Part shown: positions 52,974 through 61,571 of the stretch, in pieces
Layout: each line of letters begins with the position of its first letter
How positions within the stretch are numbered: position 1 is the first letter of the stretch
From: Streptomyces flavofungini
Lineage (GTDB): Bacteria; Actinomycetota; Actinomycetes; Streptomycetales; Streptomycetaceae
Length of the DNA stretch: 64,000 nt
NCBI RefSeq assembly: GCF_030388665.1
Contig: NZ_CP128846.1
Coordinates: 8,900,001 to 8,964,000 of the forward strand
Direction: 5' to 3'
Notes under the pieces: model-generated
Database searches by the model: none
Told to the model about the DNA's origin: nothing
Seen by the model: the letters and a program-made list of their open reading frames with translations, nothing else
Made by a program: the position numbers and the translations under genes

Positions 52974-53248
52974 GGGTCGATCATGCCATCAGCCCGCGGG
53001 GCGGCAGGCTCCCGCCCGTTGAGCCGTCGCCCGCCCGTCGGACTCCTCGGACCTCAGGCTCCCGCCTTGTCGTCCTGTCGGCGCACCGGCTCGTTCACCG
53101 CGCGCGTCCTGGCGCCATCGAGCTCGGCCGGCTCGGCCGTCACCTCGGCGACTGTCCTTTTGTCCGTCGTCCCGGCCACGCCGGCCTCCTGTCCGTCCTG
53201 GGCGGGTTCACCCCAGTGCGGAAGTCGGCGCGGTCGTCCTCGGGAGAG
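52974..53248. other. Intergenic stretch with no convincing gene
   Basis: Nothing was recognised here. A minus-strand frame (about 53060-53230) has an acidic/Thr-rich look (TTDKRTVAEVTAEPAELDG) and ends DDKAGA before a stop, which could be the tail of a lost gene. The phrase GACTCCTCGGACCTCAGGCTCCCGC partly repeats GCGGCAGGCTCCCGCCCGTT at 53001. Confidence 0.3.
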
Positions 53249-54193
53249 TCAGGAGAAGTCGAGGACCAGCCTGCCCCGCAGCCCGCCGGACTCCAGCATG
53301 CGGTGGGCCTTGGCCGCCTCGTCGGCGGGCAGCACCTCGGCCACGCGCAGCGTCAGGGTGCCGTCCTCGGCCTGGCGGCGCAGCGTGTCGAGGCGCTCGG
53401 TGTCGGTGAGGGCGTCGGCCACCATCACCGGATGCACCCGGATGCCGCGCGCGGCCGGTCCGGACCAGCCCCGCAGCTCGGCCAGCGCCCCGCCGTCGGC
53501 GACGGCGGGCACCGTGTCGGTGGTCTGCAGGGAACCGTCCACGAGGCCGGGGACACCGTCGGGGGCCAGTGCGCGGATGCGGTCGGCGACCCCGGAGCCG
53601 CGCTCGACGACGTGGTCGGCGCCGAAGCCGCGCACCGCCTCGACGTCGTGGCGGGCGGCGTCCGCGATCACGGTCAGGCCGTCGGCCTTCGCCAGCTCGA
53701 CCGCGTACCCGCCGACGGCACCCGCGGCACCTGTCACGGCGACGGTCCCGCCGTGCGGCAAGGCCAGCGCGTCCAGGGCGAGGCGCGCGGTCATGGCGTT
53801 CATGAGGAGGGTGGCCGCGGCGGGGAAGTCCGCGCCCTCGGGTGCCGGAACCACGGACGCTGCCGGGACGACGATCCGCTCGGCGTAGGCCCCGCCGCGC
53901 GGGCCGGTGAACAGGACCAGGGCGACGACCCGTTGACCCACGCGGAGCCGGTCGTCAGCCCCGGGGCCGACCTGGTCGATCACTCCGGCGGCGTCCATGC
54001 CGGGCACGAACGGGGGCCGCCGGTCGGGCATGCGGACGGCGTGGCCTCCGGTACGCAGCATCACGTCCGTGGGGTTGACGGCGGCCGCGTGCACGCGGAT
54101 GCGGACCTCGCCGGGGCCCGCCTGCGGTTCGGGCAGATCCAGGACCCGCAGTGCTTCCGGGCCGCCGTAGTCATGGACACCTATGGCTCTCAT
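53249..54193 (-). CDS. NADP-dependent quinone-oxidoreductase-like MDR enzyme
   Basis: ATG 54193, 314 residues. MDR start MRAIGVHDYGGPEALRVLDL, AAAVNPTDVMLRTGG, PGMDAAGVIDQVGPG and the nucleotide-binding TVAVTGAAGAVGGYAVELAK. Zinc-free, NADPH-using reductase of quinones or enones. It resembles the oxidoreductase at 45500 in size and family but is not close in detail. No adjacent regulator is seen. Confidence 0.92.
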   Translation of the reverse strand: MRAIGVHDYGGPEALRVLDLPEPQAGPGEVRIRVHAAAVNPTDVMLRTGGHAVRMPDRRPPFVPGMDAAGVIDQVGPGADDRLRVGQRVVALVLFTGPRGGAYAERIVVPAASVVPAPEGADFPAAATLLMNAMTARLALDALALPHGGTVAVTGAAGAVGGYAVELAKADGLTVIADAARHDVEAVRGFGADHVVERGSGVADRIRALAPDGVPGLVDGSLQTTDTVPAVADGGALAELRGWSGPAARGIRVHPVMVADALTDTERLDTLRRQAEDGTLTLRVAEVLPADEAAKAHRMLESGGLRGRLVLDFS

Positions 54194-54282
54194 GCCGCCC
54201 TGCAACTCCGGGTGTCCGGACGGTATTCCGCGCGGGTCGACCAGGGCCTGTCCGACGGGTCGAGTGTCCTCCGGGCGCGGGA

Positions 54283-54319
54283 CCGCCCCGGTACGGGGGC
54301 GTACGCCGTACCGGGGCGG
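54283..54319 (-). terminator. Hairpin terminator of the small secreted protein gene
   Basis: Perfect 14-base arms (54283-54296, 54306-54319) with a 9-base loop, 17 bases after the stop at 54337. Confidence 0.75.
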
Positions 54320-54336
54320 GAAGGATCAGGTCTTTA

Positions 54337-54681
54337 CTACGGCCAGTACACCGACTTGAACAGGCGCAGCGGCCCGTCCTGGGAGCCCGCGACCATTTTT
54401 GTGTAGGGGCCGTCGCACCCGTCTTCCGTGAAGAGCCACACCGTCTGCACGGTGCTGTTGATGGGACTGAAGGCGTTCAGCAGTGGCTTGTCTTCGACCT
54501 GGGGGATCTGGTGGCAGACCTCCGTCTTAGGGCTGACGATCTCTCCGTAGTTCGTTTGGCCGGGGAGACCCCACTGGTACTTGAAGATGCCGGCGGCGTC
54601 GGCGTGGGCCGCCGAGGTGGGGATCGTGACGGCGAGGGCGAGGGCGCCGAGAGCGGCGCCGACGGTATGGCGAAGACGCAT
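54337..54681 (-). CDS. Small secreted protein, 114 aa
   Basis: ATG 54681; Sec signal peptide (MRLRHTVGAALGALALAVTI, cleavage near AAHA). The mature chain of about 86 residues starts with an FKY stretch, has two Cys (EVCHQI, DGCDGP) and ends KSVYWP. Size and layout echo the secreted protein at 7781-8125, suggesting one divergent family. No known domain. A strong terminator follows, so it is a single-gene unit. Confidence 0.68.
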   Translation of the reverse strand: MRLRHTVGAALGALALAVTIPTSAAHADAAGIFKYQWGLPGQTNYGEIVSPKTEVCHQIPQVEDKPLLNAFSPINSTVQTVWLFTEDGCDGPYTKMVAGSQDGPLRLFKSVYWP

Positions 54682-54878
54682 GGGGGATTCCCTTGCTTGG
54701 CGGACGTTGACCGGCGGCCAACCATCCAGTGGGAATCTTGTCCCCTGGCCGGGCACCTGTTGAGTGATCGTTTCAGCGCAAAGGAGTGATCCCGGGGCGT
54801 GCGGAGGTGTCATCTGCAGAAGGAGTGCAGGGTTGGGCGCTCCGCCATCCGAGTCACCTCCCGATGCGCGCCGGTGGG

Positions 54879-55487
54879 TCAGGAGTGCAGCCACAGGTAG
54901 AGGGCGGCGACGGTGGCGTGAAAGACGTACGCCCTCTTGTCGAAGCGCATGGCCACGGCCCGGTGGATCTTCAACCGGTTGATCATCCGTTCGACTTCGT
55001 GCCTGCGCGTGTAGCGTGCCGCATCGAATCCGGTGGGCCTGCCCCCGTTGCTGCCCGGGCGTTGCCGGTGGGCCCGTTGGTCGCGGCGTTCGGGCATGGT
55101 GTGCTTGGTCTGCCGACGCCGCAGATACCGGCGGTTGCGGCGGGAGCTGTACGCCTTGTCACCGGCGAGATGGTCCGGCCGGGTGCGGGGGCGACCACCG
55201 GCCGGGCGGAGCACGCGAATGCGCTCCAGGACCGGGATCATCTGCGGGGCATCGCCCCACTGCCCTGGCGTGAGCAGCATCGCCAACGGCCGCAGCGCGC
55301 CCTCACCGACCGGGTGGATCTTCGTCGTCAAGCCGCCGCGTGAGCGGCCGAGGGCTTCGTCGGGCCGGTGCTGGGCAGGCCGGGTTCGTTTGCCGGGCTT
55401 GTGCGGTGCCTGTCGGCGGGCACCGGCCGCGTGCTGGTGAGCGCGGCACACGGTCGAGTCCACGCTCACCGACGACCAGTCGATACG
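54879..55487 (-). mobile_element. IS5-family transposase remnant
   Basis: The minus-strand frame reads SVDSTVCRAHQHAAGARR (a DDE Asp), GEGALRPLAMLLTPGQWGDA, HLAGDKAYSSRRNRRYLRRR (second Asp), RYTRRHEVERMINRLKIHRA (DDE Glu in a YxRRxxVER-like helix) and the usual end ATVAALYLWLHS. The first 100 or so residues and the corresponding IS end are missing: at about 55487 the sequence switches to a serine hydrolase on the other strand. Terminal inverted repeats were not identified. Confidence 0.8.
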
Positions 55488-56096
55488 TACTCCGGCGTCG
55501 GCTACTTGCTGCTCGGCATGGACATCGAGAAGGCCACCGGCCGCACCTGGCACGTCGAGGTGCGCGAGCGGCTCCTGAAGCCGCTCGGGCTGCGGCACAC
55601 GTACCACCCGGACGACTCGGCCCGCATCAGGACGCCGCACGCCCGCGGCTACCAGCGCTTCGCCACCGAGCCCGAGCTGGTGGACGTCACCCTCCTGAAG
55701 GGCGCCAACGCCTCGGGCGGCCTGGTCGGTACCACCGCCGACCTGAACCGCTGCTTCCACGCCCTGCTCGCAGGCAAGGTCCTGAAACCCGCTCAGCTCA
55801 AGGAGATGGAGCGCACCGTCCCACTGAACAAGGAGTTCCAAGTGCCCTACCCCGGGGCGCGCTACGGCCTCGGACTCCTGAAGGGCAGGCTGCCGTGCGG
55901 GGGCTGGTACTGGAGCCACGGCGGGGACGAACTCGGCTATACGAGCCGCGACGCCGTCAGTGACGACGGGAGCGTCGCCGTCACCGCCTCGATGTCCACC
56001 GAGTGGAGCACGTCGGCCGCGGACACCCTGCCCCAGCACCGGGCCGTGACGCGCATGGTCACACGGGCGCTGTGCGACCGGCGCAACTTGCCATAG
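55488..56096 (+). pseudogene. 3' part of a secreted serine hydrolase gene cut by the IS remnant
   Basis: From 55488 the text is YSGVGYLLLGMDIEKATGRT, HTYHPDDSARIRTPHARGYQ, FHALLAGKVLKPAQLKEMER and YWSHGGDELGY, i.e. the second half of a class C-type serine hydrolase from the YxN-like motif through the HGG motif to the stop. The signal peptide and SxxK nucleophile are gone. It lies 600 bases upstream of an intact relative (56722), so these were once a local pair. Confidence 0.82.
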
Positions 56097-56183
56097 CAGC
56101 AACATTAGTTGTCGATCTGGCGCTCGTCGTCACAACCTGATGTCCGGCCGACGGGCCCTCGTACACCATCAGGAGGACAGGCG

Positions 56184-56630
56184 ATGAACACCCGCGAAGA
56201 CGTCGCAACGGCACCGGTCACGGGCGGCGACGCGCCGCTCAACAACCGTGTCCACCACGTCCGCTCCGACGAGTTGGACGGCTACGCAGCCATCAGCGGC
56301 GGCACGGTCGGCTCCAGGAGGCTGTGGATGGGGCGGGTCGAGAACCCGCCGCTGAGCGCGACGGACAACCATCACCACGGCGCGTCGGAGGCGGGGATCT
56401 ACGTGGTCAGCGGCCACCCCGTGTTCGTCTTCCACGACGGTACGCAGGAGGTGCGGATCACCGCGGACCCCGGCGACTTCGTGCTCGTGCCGCCGTTCGT
56501 CCCGCACCGTGAGGAGAACCCCGACCCGGACGAGCCCGTGGTCGTCGTGATCGCGCGGACCACGCAGGAACCGATCAAGGTCTCGGTGCCCGAGCTGTAC
56601 CAGCACACCGGCGCGGAAGCACAGCCGTAG
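56184..56630 (+). CDS. Cupin-domain protein
   Basis: ATG 56184 follows AGGAGGACA; 148 residues. A single cupin barrel with motif 1 NHHHGASEAGIYVVSGHPVF and motif 2 PGDFVLVPPFVPHREEN, both with metal-binding His. It could be an isomerase/dioxygenase or a small-molecule sensor. It sits between the broken and the intact serine hydrolase genes and has its own hairpin terminator. Confidence 0.88.
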   Translation: MNTREDVATAPVTGGDAPLNNRVHHVRSDELDGYAAISGGTVGSRRLWMGRVENPPLSATDNHHHGASEAGIYVVSGHPVFVFHDGTQEVRITADPGDFVLVPPFVPHREENPDPDEPVVVVIARTTQEPIKVSVPELYQHTGAEAQP

Positions 56631-56647
56631 CCCCGAGCCGCGGTGTC

Positions 56648-56688
56648 CATCCGGCCTGCCCCCGTTCTCGAAGGGGGCCGGCCGGATG
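56648..56688 (+). terminator. Hairpin terminator after the cupin gene
   Basis: CATCCGGCC-T-GCCCCC pairs with GGGGGC-C-GGCCGGATG around a 9-base loop (15 pairs with one mismatch), 18 bases after the stop. Confidence 0.75.
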
Positions 56689-56721
56689 GGCCGTTGCCTG
56701 CGGTGTTCCTAGCCTCGGGGC

Positions 56722-57951
56722 ATGATCATTCGTCGATTGTTGTGGTCAGTCGGCGCGTTGGCGCTCGCTGCTTCGGCGCTGCCGTCCGCGGTGGCATCGG
56801 CACTGCCCCGCCCCGCCGCCGAGGGCCGGCCCGCGCAAGGCGACGCCGGACAGCGCGAAGCCCCGCACCCCGGGCAGCGCGAAGCCCTGCAACGGGACGC
56901 CGACGCCCTGCGCGACGCGGGCGTCACGGGCGTGGCCGTGCGCCTCGAAACCCCGCGCGGCTCCTTCGAGGCCCGGTCCGGAGTGCGCGACCTGAAGACC
57001 GGGCGACCGGTCCCGCGGGACGGCTACCTGCGGCTCGGCAGCATCACGAAGACGTACGTCGCCACCGTCGTGATGCAACTCGTGGGCGAGCGGCGGCTTT
57101 CCCTCGACCAGTCGGTGGACGAGATCCTTCCCGGTGTCGTCTCCGGCTCCGGGAACGACGGGCGCGCCCTCACCGTCCGCGATCTGCTGCGGCACACCAG
57201 CGGTCTGTACGACTACACGCGCGACGTCTTCCCCGACCCCAGCGCCCGGACCTACTTCGCCAAGCGTCGGCAGACCTACCGGCCCGAGCAGTTGGTGGCC
57301 CTGGCCGTGCGTCACGAGCCGGAGTTCGCCGCGGGCAAGGGCTGGGCCTACTCCAACACCAACTACGTGCTCGCCGGAATGATCATCGAGAAGCTGACCG
57401 GCCGGACCTGGGAACGGGAGGTCGAGGACCGCGTGCTGCGCCCCCTCGGGCTGCGGCGGACGGACACCGGCACGTCGCCGTTCCTGCCGGGCCCGCACAC
57501 GGTGAACTACCAGCAGTTCGCCGCGGGCGGCCCGAGGATCGACACCACGTACCCCTACCGCCCCTTCGACAGCGGCGCCGACGGCTCGATGACCGGCACG
57601 GCACACGAGGCGAACCGCTTCTTCTCCGCCCTCGCCGCAGGACGCCTCCTCGGGCCCGCCGAGCTGGCCGCCATGCGGACCACCGTCCCGGTGCCGCCGG
57701 ACAGCGGCCACCCGGCGGGGACCGAGGACGGCCTCGGCCTCTTCTCCACCCCGCTGTCCTGCGGCGGGAGCTACCTCGGGCACGGGGGCAGCGGCTTCGG
57801 CTACGTCATGCGGACCGCCACCACCCCGGACGGCAGGCGCACCGTCACCGTCTCCGCGCACAGCCGCTCGGCGGAGCCGAAGGCCGCGGCCCGGCAGGAG
57901 GACGTCCTGCGTGAGCTGGTCGACAACGCTCTGTGCCGCAGCGCGGGGTGA
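56722..57951 (+). CDS. Secreted serine hydrolase (beta-lactamase / D-Ala-D-Ala carboxypeptidase family)
   Basis: 409 residues with a signal peptide (MIIRRLLWSVGALALAASAL). Short QREA-type repeats follow (GQREAPHP, GQREALQ). Active site: SITK with Ser107/Lys110, YSN at 210-212 and HGG in LGHGGSGFGY. It matches the proteins at 1330 and 23194 in length and layout, and the fragment at 55488. The family acts on D-alanyl peptides, esters or beta-lactams outside the membrane. Confidence 0.9.
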   Translation: MIIRRLLWSVGALALAASALPSAVASALPRPAAEGRPAQGDAGQREAPHPGQREALQRDADALRDAGVTGVAVRLETPRGSFEARSGVRDLKTGRPVPRDGYLRLGSITKTYVATVVMQLVGERRLSLDQSVDEILPGVVSGSGNDGRALTVRDLLRHTSGLYDYTRDVFPDPSARTYFAKRRQTYRPEQLVALAVRHEPEFAAGKGWAYSNTNYVLAGMIIEKLTGRTWEREVEDRVLRPLGLRRTDTGTSPFLPGPHTVNYQQFAAGGPRIDTTYPYRPFDSGADGSMTGTAHEANRFFSALAAGRLLGPAELAAMRTTVPVPPDSGHPAGTEDGLGLFSTPLSCGGSYLGHGGSGFGYVMRTATTPDGRRTVTVSAHSRSAEPKAAARQEDVLRELVDNALCRSAG

Positions 57952-57975
57952 CGGGCCGCGCGGGCCCCAGCCGTG

Positions 57976-58827
57976 TCACGGGAACGTGAGGGTCCCGTCC
58001 TTCGGGATCACCAGGTACCAGCGCAGCGACGTGTCGTCGTACGGGCCGCAGGCCAGCACACGGACGTCGACGGGGTCCGGTGCGAGCAGCGGGAAGTACA
58101 TCGGGCGCACGTCGTCCTCCGGGGCCGGCTCCGTCGGCGCGGGTGCCGGGGCGTCCCAGAACGCCGCGACGCCCGGAGCGGCGCGCACCGTCCCGACGAC
58201 CTCGTCGAGGCGGGTGTTGTCCGGCCAGCGCTGCCAGGCCAGGCGCAGCCGGGTGAGCAGCGGCACGGCCCAGCTGCTGTCCCAGTCCCGCAGCTGGTAG
58301 CGGGCCTCCTGCGAGAACGCCCAGGTCATGACGTTCGCGCCGGGGCGCACCAGCCAGGGGCAGTGGCGGGCGGCGACGGTGTTGGCGTCGACCACGTCCC
58401 AGGCCTGGTCGCAGAGGAAGCTGACGTGGCGCTGCTCGCGCATGAGCTGGACGAGCGCGGGGTCGAGCGCGCCGCCCGATCCGGTCCCTGGCCCCGCGCC
58501 TTCCTCCGTCCCCGCGGGTGCCGTGTCGGGGCGGCGCGCCGGGGGCTCGTGGCCCGTGCCCCGGTGCAGTGCGGCCGTCTGGCGCGGGGACAGATCCAGG
58601 ATCCGGGCGATCCCGGCGATCATCTCGCGGCCGTACCTGCGGTCCTCGCCCTTCTCCAGCGCCCGGTACCAGCGCTCGGAGACGCCGAGCAGCAGCGCGA
58701 TGTCGAGCTGTGTGAGGTAGCTGCGGTGGCCGCGCGCGGGTGCGATGCCGGGCACCCGTGCGGGGTCACGGGCCATGCGCCAGGAGCGGAGCATGCGGCC
58801 GAGGTCCTCGCGTCGCGCGTTCGTCAA
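57976..58827 (-). CDS. XRE-family regulator with MmyB-like ligand domain
   Basis: A TTG start at 58827 with GAGG ahead gives 283 residues. The HTH (about 35-80) reads LTQLDIALLLGVSERWYRAL. The C-terminal half has the MmyB-like pattern (VSFLCDQAWDVVDANTVAAR, HCPWLVRPGANVMTWAFS), a PAS-related pocket that binds lipids or other small molecules in relatives. It is convergent with the serine hydrolase and divergent from dihydroxyacetone kinase, which it might regulate. Confidence 0.85.
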   Translation of the reverse strand: MTNARREDLGRMLRSWRMARDPARVPGIAPARGHRSYLTQLDIALLLGVSERWYRALEKGEDRRYGREMIAGIARILDLSPRQTAALHRGTGHEPPARRPDTAPAGTEEGAGPGTGSGGALDPALVQLMREQRHVSFLCDQAWDVVDANTVAARHCPWLVRPGANVMTWAFSQEARYQLRDWDSSWAVPLLTRLRLAWQRWPDNTRLDEVVGTVRAAPGVAAFWDAPAPAPTEPAPEDDVRPMYFPLLAPDPVDVRVLACGPYDDTSLRWYLVIPKDGTLTFP

Positions 58828-59077
58828 GGGTAAAGACCTCGCAAAGATGATGGGGCTGATCAGGGGTTTTTCGGTACGGGCGGTGGATTCGCGGCCTTTC
58901 GGCGCAGGTGGCAGGATCGCATGCCGGACTCCCTCACCGGAACCTCATGGTTCCGGAACGCCACCGTTCCGATCTTGGGCGCGGTACGACGTCCAGGGTG
59001 GGCCCGGTCGGCACGGCCGGCGGCGCCAACGACGCTCCGCCACCGACCCCGCGCCCTGACCTACGGAGAAACGACCG

Positions 59078-60820
59078 ATGACCTACTTCCTGCCGGAAAC
59101 CGACCCCGTCCTGACCGCAGCGCGCGGTCTCGCCCTCGTCCACCCCGACAAGGTCGAGGTCAACGCCGCGCCGCTGTTCCTGCGGGCCCGCGCCCCGCAC
59201 CCCGACCGGCGGGTGGCGCTGGTGTCCGGCGGCGGCTCGGGGCACGAGCCGCTGCACACCGGTCTGCTCGGACGCGGCGGTCTGGACGCGGTGTGCCCCG
59301 GTGAGGTGTTCGCCTCCCCGCACAACCGGCAGATCTACGAGGCCGGTGTCGCCGCCGCCAGGAGCGAGGGCGTCCTCCTGATCGTCAAGAACTACACGGG
59401 CGACGTGATCAACTTCCAGATCGCGGCCGAGCGTCTGCGGCACGACGGCATCCCGGTCGCCACCGTCCTCGTCGACGACGACCTGGCCACCGACGCCGCC
59501 GACAGCGCCACCGGCCGCCGCGGCACCGCCGCGACCGTGGTCGTGGAGAAGCTGCTCGGCGCCGCCGCCGACCGGGGCGCGTCCCTGGTGGAACTCCAGG
59601 AGCTCGGCACCCGCGTCGTGGCCCGGTCCCGCAGCATCGCCGTCGCGGCCCGCGCCCAGACCTCGCCCACGACGTCGGCGCCCGCCTTCACCCTGGACGC
59701 CGGAGTCCTGGACTACGGCGTCGGCATCCACGGCGAGCGCGGCACCCGCACCATCGCGAGGCCCCCGGTCGACGACCTCGTCCGGCGGATGGCCGACGAC
59801 CTGCTCGACGCGCTTCCGGCGGGCCCCGACGAGGTCCTTGCCCTGGTCAACGGCCTCGGCGCCACCACCGACCTCGAACTGCACGCCGTGAGCGTCCTGC
59901 TGACCGAGCGGCTCGCCGAGCGCGGCCTGCGCCCCGTCCTCACCGTCGCGGGGACCTACACCTCCGCCCTGGACATGTCCGGGTTCTCGCTCACCCTCAC
60001 CCGCCTCGACGAGGGCTGGGCGGACCTGTGGACGGCACCGGCCGAAACGCCCCTCACCCTGCCCCGTCCCCTGGGCGCCGACAGTGCCGCCACGGCACCG
60101 GAGCGGTCCGCGACCACCACCTCGGTCGCCGAGCCCGCGCCCGCCCTCGCCGCCGGCAGCCGCGAAGTGCTCGACCGCTACGCGGACATCGTGGCCCAGG
60201 TCCGCGACAACCTCACCAAGCTCGACCAGCTCGTCGGCGACGGCGACTTCGGCGACAACCTCTCCGGCGGCGTCCGGCGCGCGGTGAAGCTCGCCGACGA
60301 GTCGGGCGCCGACGGCGTGGCCGCGCTCGCCGAGGCGTTCCTCAACGACGTCGGCGGCACCAGCGGCCCCCTGTTCGGCCTGCTCTTCCAGCACCTGGCG
60401 GCCGCCGAGCCCGGCGCCGGGCGGGCGCCGTCCGTCGCGGCCCTCGCCGAGGCCACGGCGGGCGCGCAGGCCGCGATCCACCGCGTGGGCGGGGCGCAGG
60501 TGGGCGACTGCACCATCGTCGACGCGCTGGCGCCCGCCGCCGAGTCCCTGGCCGCCGCGGCCGAGGGCGGGCCCGCGGACGGTTCGGAGAACGCGCAGGC
60601 GCCGCTGACCACCGCCGCGCAGGCCGCGATCCGCGGCGCCCTCTCCACCGCTTCGCTGCGTCCCCGGCGCGGCCGCGCGAGCTACGTCGGCGACCACGCG
60701 CTCGGCGTGCCGGACCCGGGCGCGCTCGCCGTCGCCCTGCTCTTCGTCGCGCTCGCCGACATCCACGAGCCCACGATGGCCACCCGTCTCCCCGCCCCCG
60801 GGTACGTGACCGTGCTCTGA
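59078..60820 (+). CDS. Dihydroxyacetone kinase, ATP-dependent DhaK-DhaL fusion
   Basis: 580 residues, the size of the single-chain ATP-dependent enzyme. DhaK half (1-340): SGGGSGHEPLHTGLL, NYTGDVINF, and His218 in GIHGERG, which binds the substrate covalently as a hemiaminal. DhaL half (about 360-580): LDQLVGDGDFGDNLSGGV with Mg-binding Asp residues, GGTSGPLFGLLF, and RPRRGRASYVGDHALGVPDP. It phosphorylates dihydroxyacetone to the glycolytic phosphate. No PTS partner (DhaM) is near, consistent with ATP use. Confidence 0.94.
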   Translation: MTYFLPETDPVLTAARGLALVHPDKVEVNAAPLFLRARAPHPDRRVALVSGGGSGHEPLHTGLLGRGGLDAVCPGEVFASPHNRQIYEAGVAAARSEGVLLIVKNYTGDVINFQIAAERLRHDGIPVATVLVDDDLATDAADSATGRRGTAATVVVEKLLGAAADRGASLVELQELGTRVVARSRSIAVAARAQTSPTTSAPAFTLDAGVLDYGVGIHGERGTRTIARPPVDDLVRRMADDLLDALPAGPDEVLALVNGLGATTDLELHAVSVLLTERLAERGLRPVLTVAGTYTSALDMSGFSLTLTRLDEGWADLWTAPAETPLTLPRPLGADSAATAPERSATTTSVAEPAPALAAGSREVLDRYADIVAQVRDNLTKLDQLVGDGDFGDNLSGGVRRAVKLADESGADGVAALAEAFLNDVGGTSGPLFGLLFQHLAAAEPGAGRAPSVAALAEATAGAQAAIHRVGGAQVGDCTIVDALAPAAESLAAAAEGGPADGSENAQAPLTTAAQAAIRGALSTASLRPRRGRASYVGDHALGVPDPGALAVALLFVALADIHEPTMATRLPAPGYVTVL

Positions 60821-60839
60821 CCCGGCCCGGCCGGATACC

Positions 60840-60877
60840 GCCCTGCCCAGGTGAGCCGTGTCTCACCTGGGCAGGGC
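60840..60877 (+). terminator. Strong hairpin terminator after dihydroxyacetone kinase
   Basis: Perfect 16-base arms (60840-60855, 60862-60877) with a 6-base loop, 20 bases after the stop and just before the PadR promoter. Confidence 0.85.
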
Positions 60878-60884
60878 CACTTGT

Positions 60885-60904
60885 CTATGCAACGAGTTGC
60901 ATAG
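60885..60904. promoter_or_regulatory. PadR-type operator
   Basis: CTATGCAAC and GTTGCATAG are perfect 9-base arms around GA, ending 12 bases before the PadR ATG and next to its AAGGA site. The inner ATGC/GCAT symmetry fits PadR-family sites. Autorepression is likely, with control of the downstream acyl-CoA dehydrogenase. Confidence 0.82.
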
Positions 60905-60916
60905 AAGGATTCGGGC

Positions 60917-61492
60917 ATGGCGCTCGAGCACGCGATCCTCGTCTCCCTCCTTGAGAAGCCGGGCTCCGGTTATGAGTTGGCCCGGCGCTTCGACCGGTCC
61001 ATCGGCTACTTCTGGGCCGCGACCCACCAGCAGATCTACCGCGTCCTCAAGCGCATGGAGAACGACGGCTGGGTCGACGTCCGCGAGGTGGCGCAGCCGG
61101 ACCGGCCGGACAAGAAGGAGTACTCCGTCGCCGCGGCAGGGCGGACGGCGCTCTCCCGGTGGCTGCACGAGCCGATCGAGCCGGAGAGCGTCCGGCACGA
61201 GCTGGCCGTGAAGATCCGCGGCGCCGCCTTCGACGACCCGGCCGCCCTGATCGACGAGGTGGAGCGCCACCGCCGAGCGCACGCCGACCGGCTCGCGCAC
61301 TACCTCGCGGGTCAGCGGCGCGACTTCACCGGCCCCGAGGCCCCAGAGGCGCGCGACGCCGGTCAGGAGCTTCAGCACGTCGTCCTGCGCGGCGGCATCG
61401 CGTACGAACGCATGACGCTCGCCTGGCTCGACGACGTGATCACGACCCTGCGACGACTCGGCGAACTCGGCCGCCCCGGCCCCGAGCGCTGA
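60917..61492 (+). CDS. PadR-family transcriptional regulator
   Basis: 191 residues. Winged HTH at the N terminus (LEHAILVSLLEKPGSGYELA, YFWAATHQQIYRVLKRMEND) with the typical wing KKEYSVAAAG, then the long C-terminal helical domain of the Vinculin-like AphA subgroup. It lies 79 bases upstream of an acyl-CoA dehydrogenase gene and has a perfect 20-bp dyad at its own promoter. PadR proteins often sense phenolic or fatty ligands. Confidence 0.93.
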   Translation: MALEHAILVSLLEKPGSGYELARRFDRSIGYFWAATHQQIYRVLKRMENDGWVDVREVAQPDRPDKKEYSVAAAGRTALSRWLHEPIEPESVRHELAVKIRGAAFDDPAALIDEVERHRRAHADRLAHYLAGQRRDFTGPEAPEARDAGQELQHVVLRGGIAYERMTLAWLDDVITTLRRLGELGRPGPER

Positions 61493-61571
61493 ACCGGGCG
61501 CGAGCGCCCTTGCCCGAAGTTCCTCTCCCCGAAGCCCTCCCTCAACTCCCGAGCCGGAAAGGCGAACCGCC

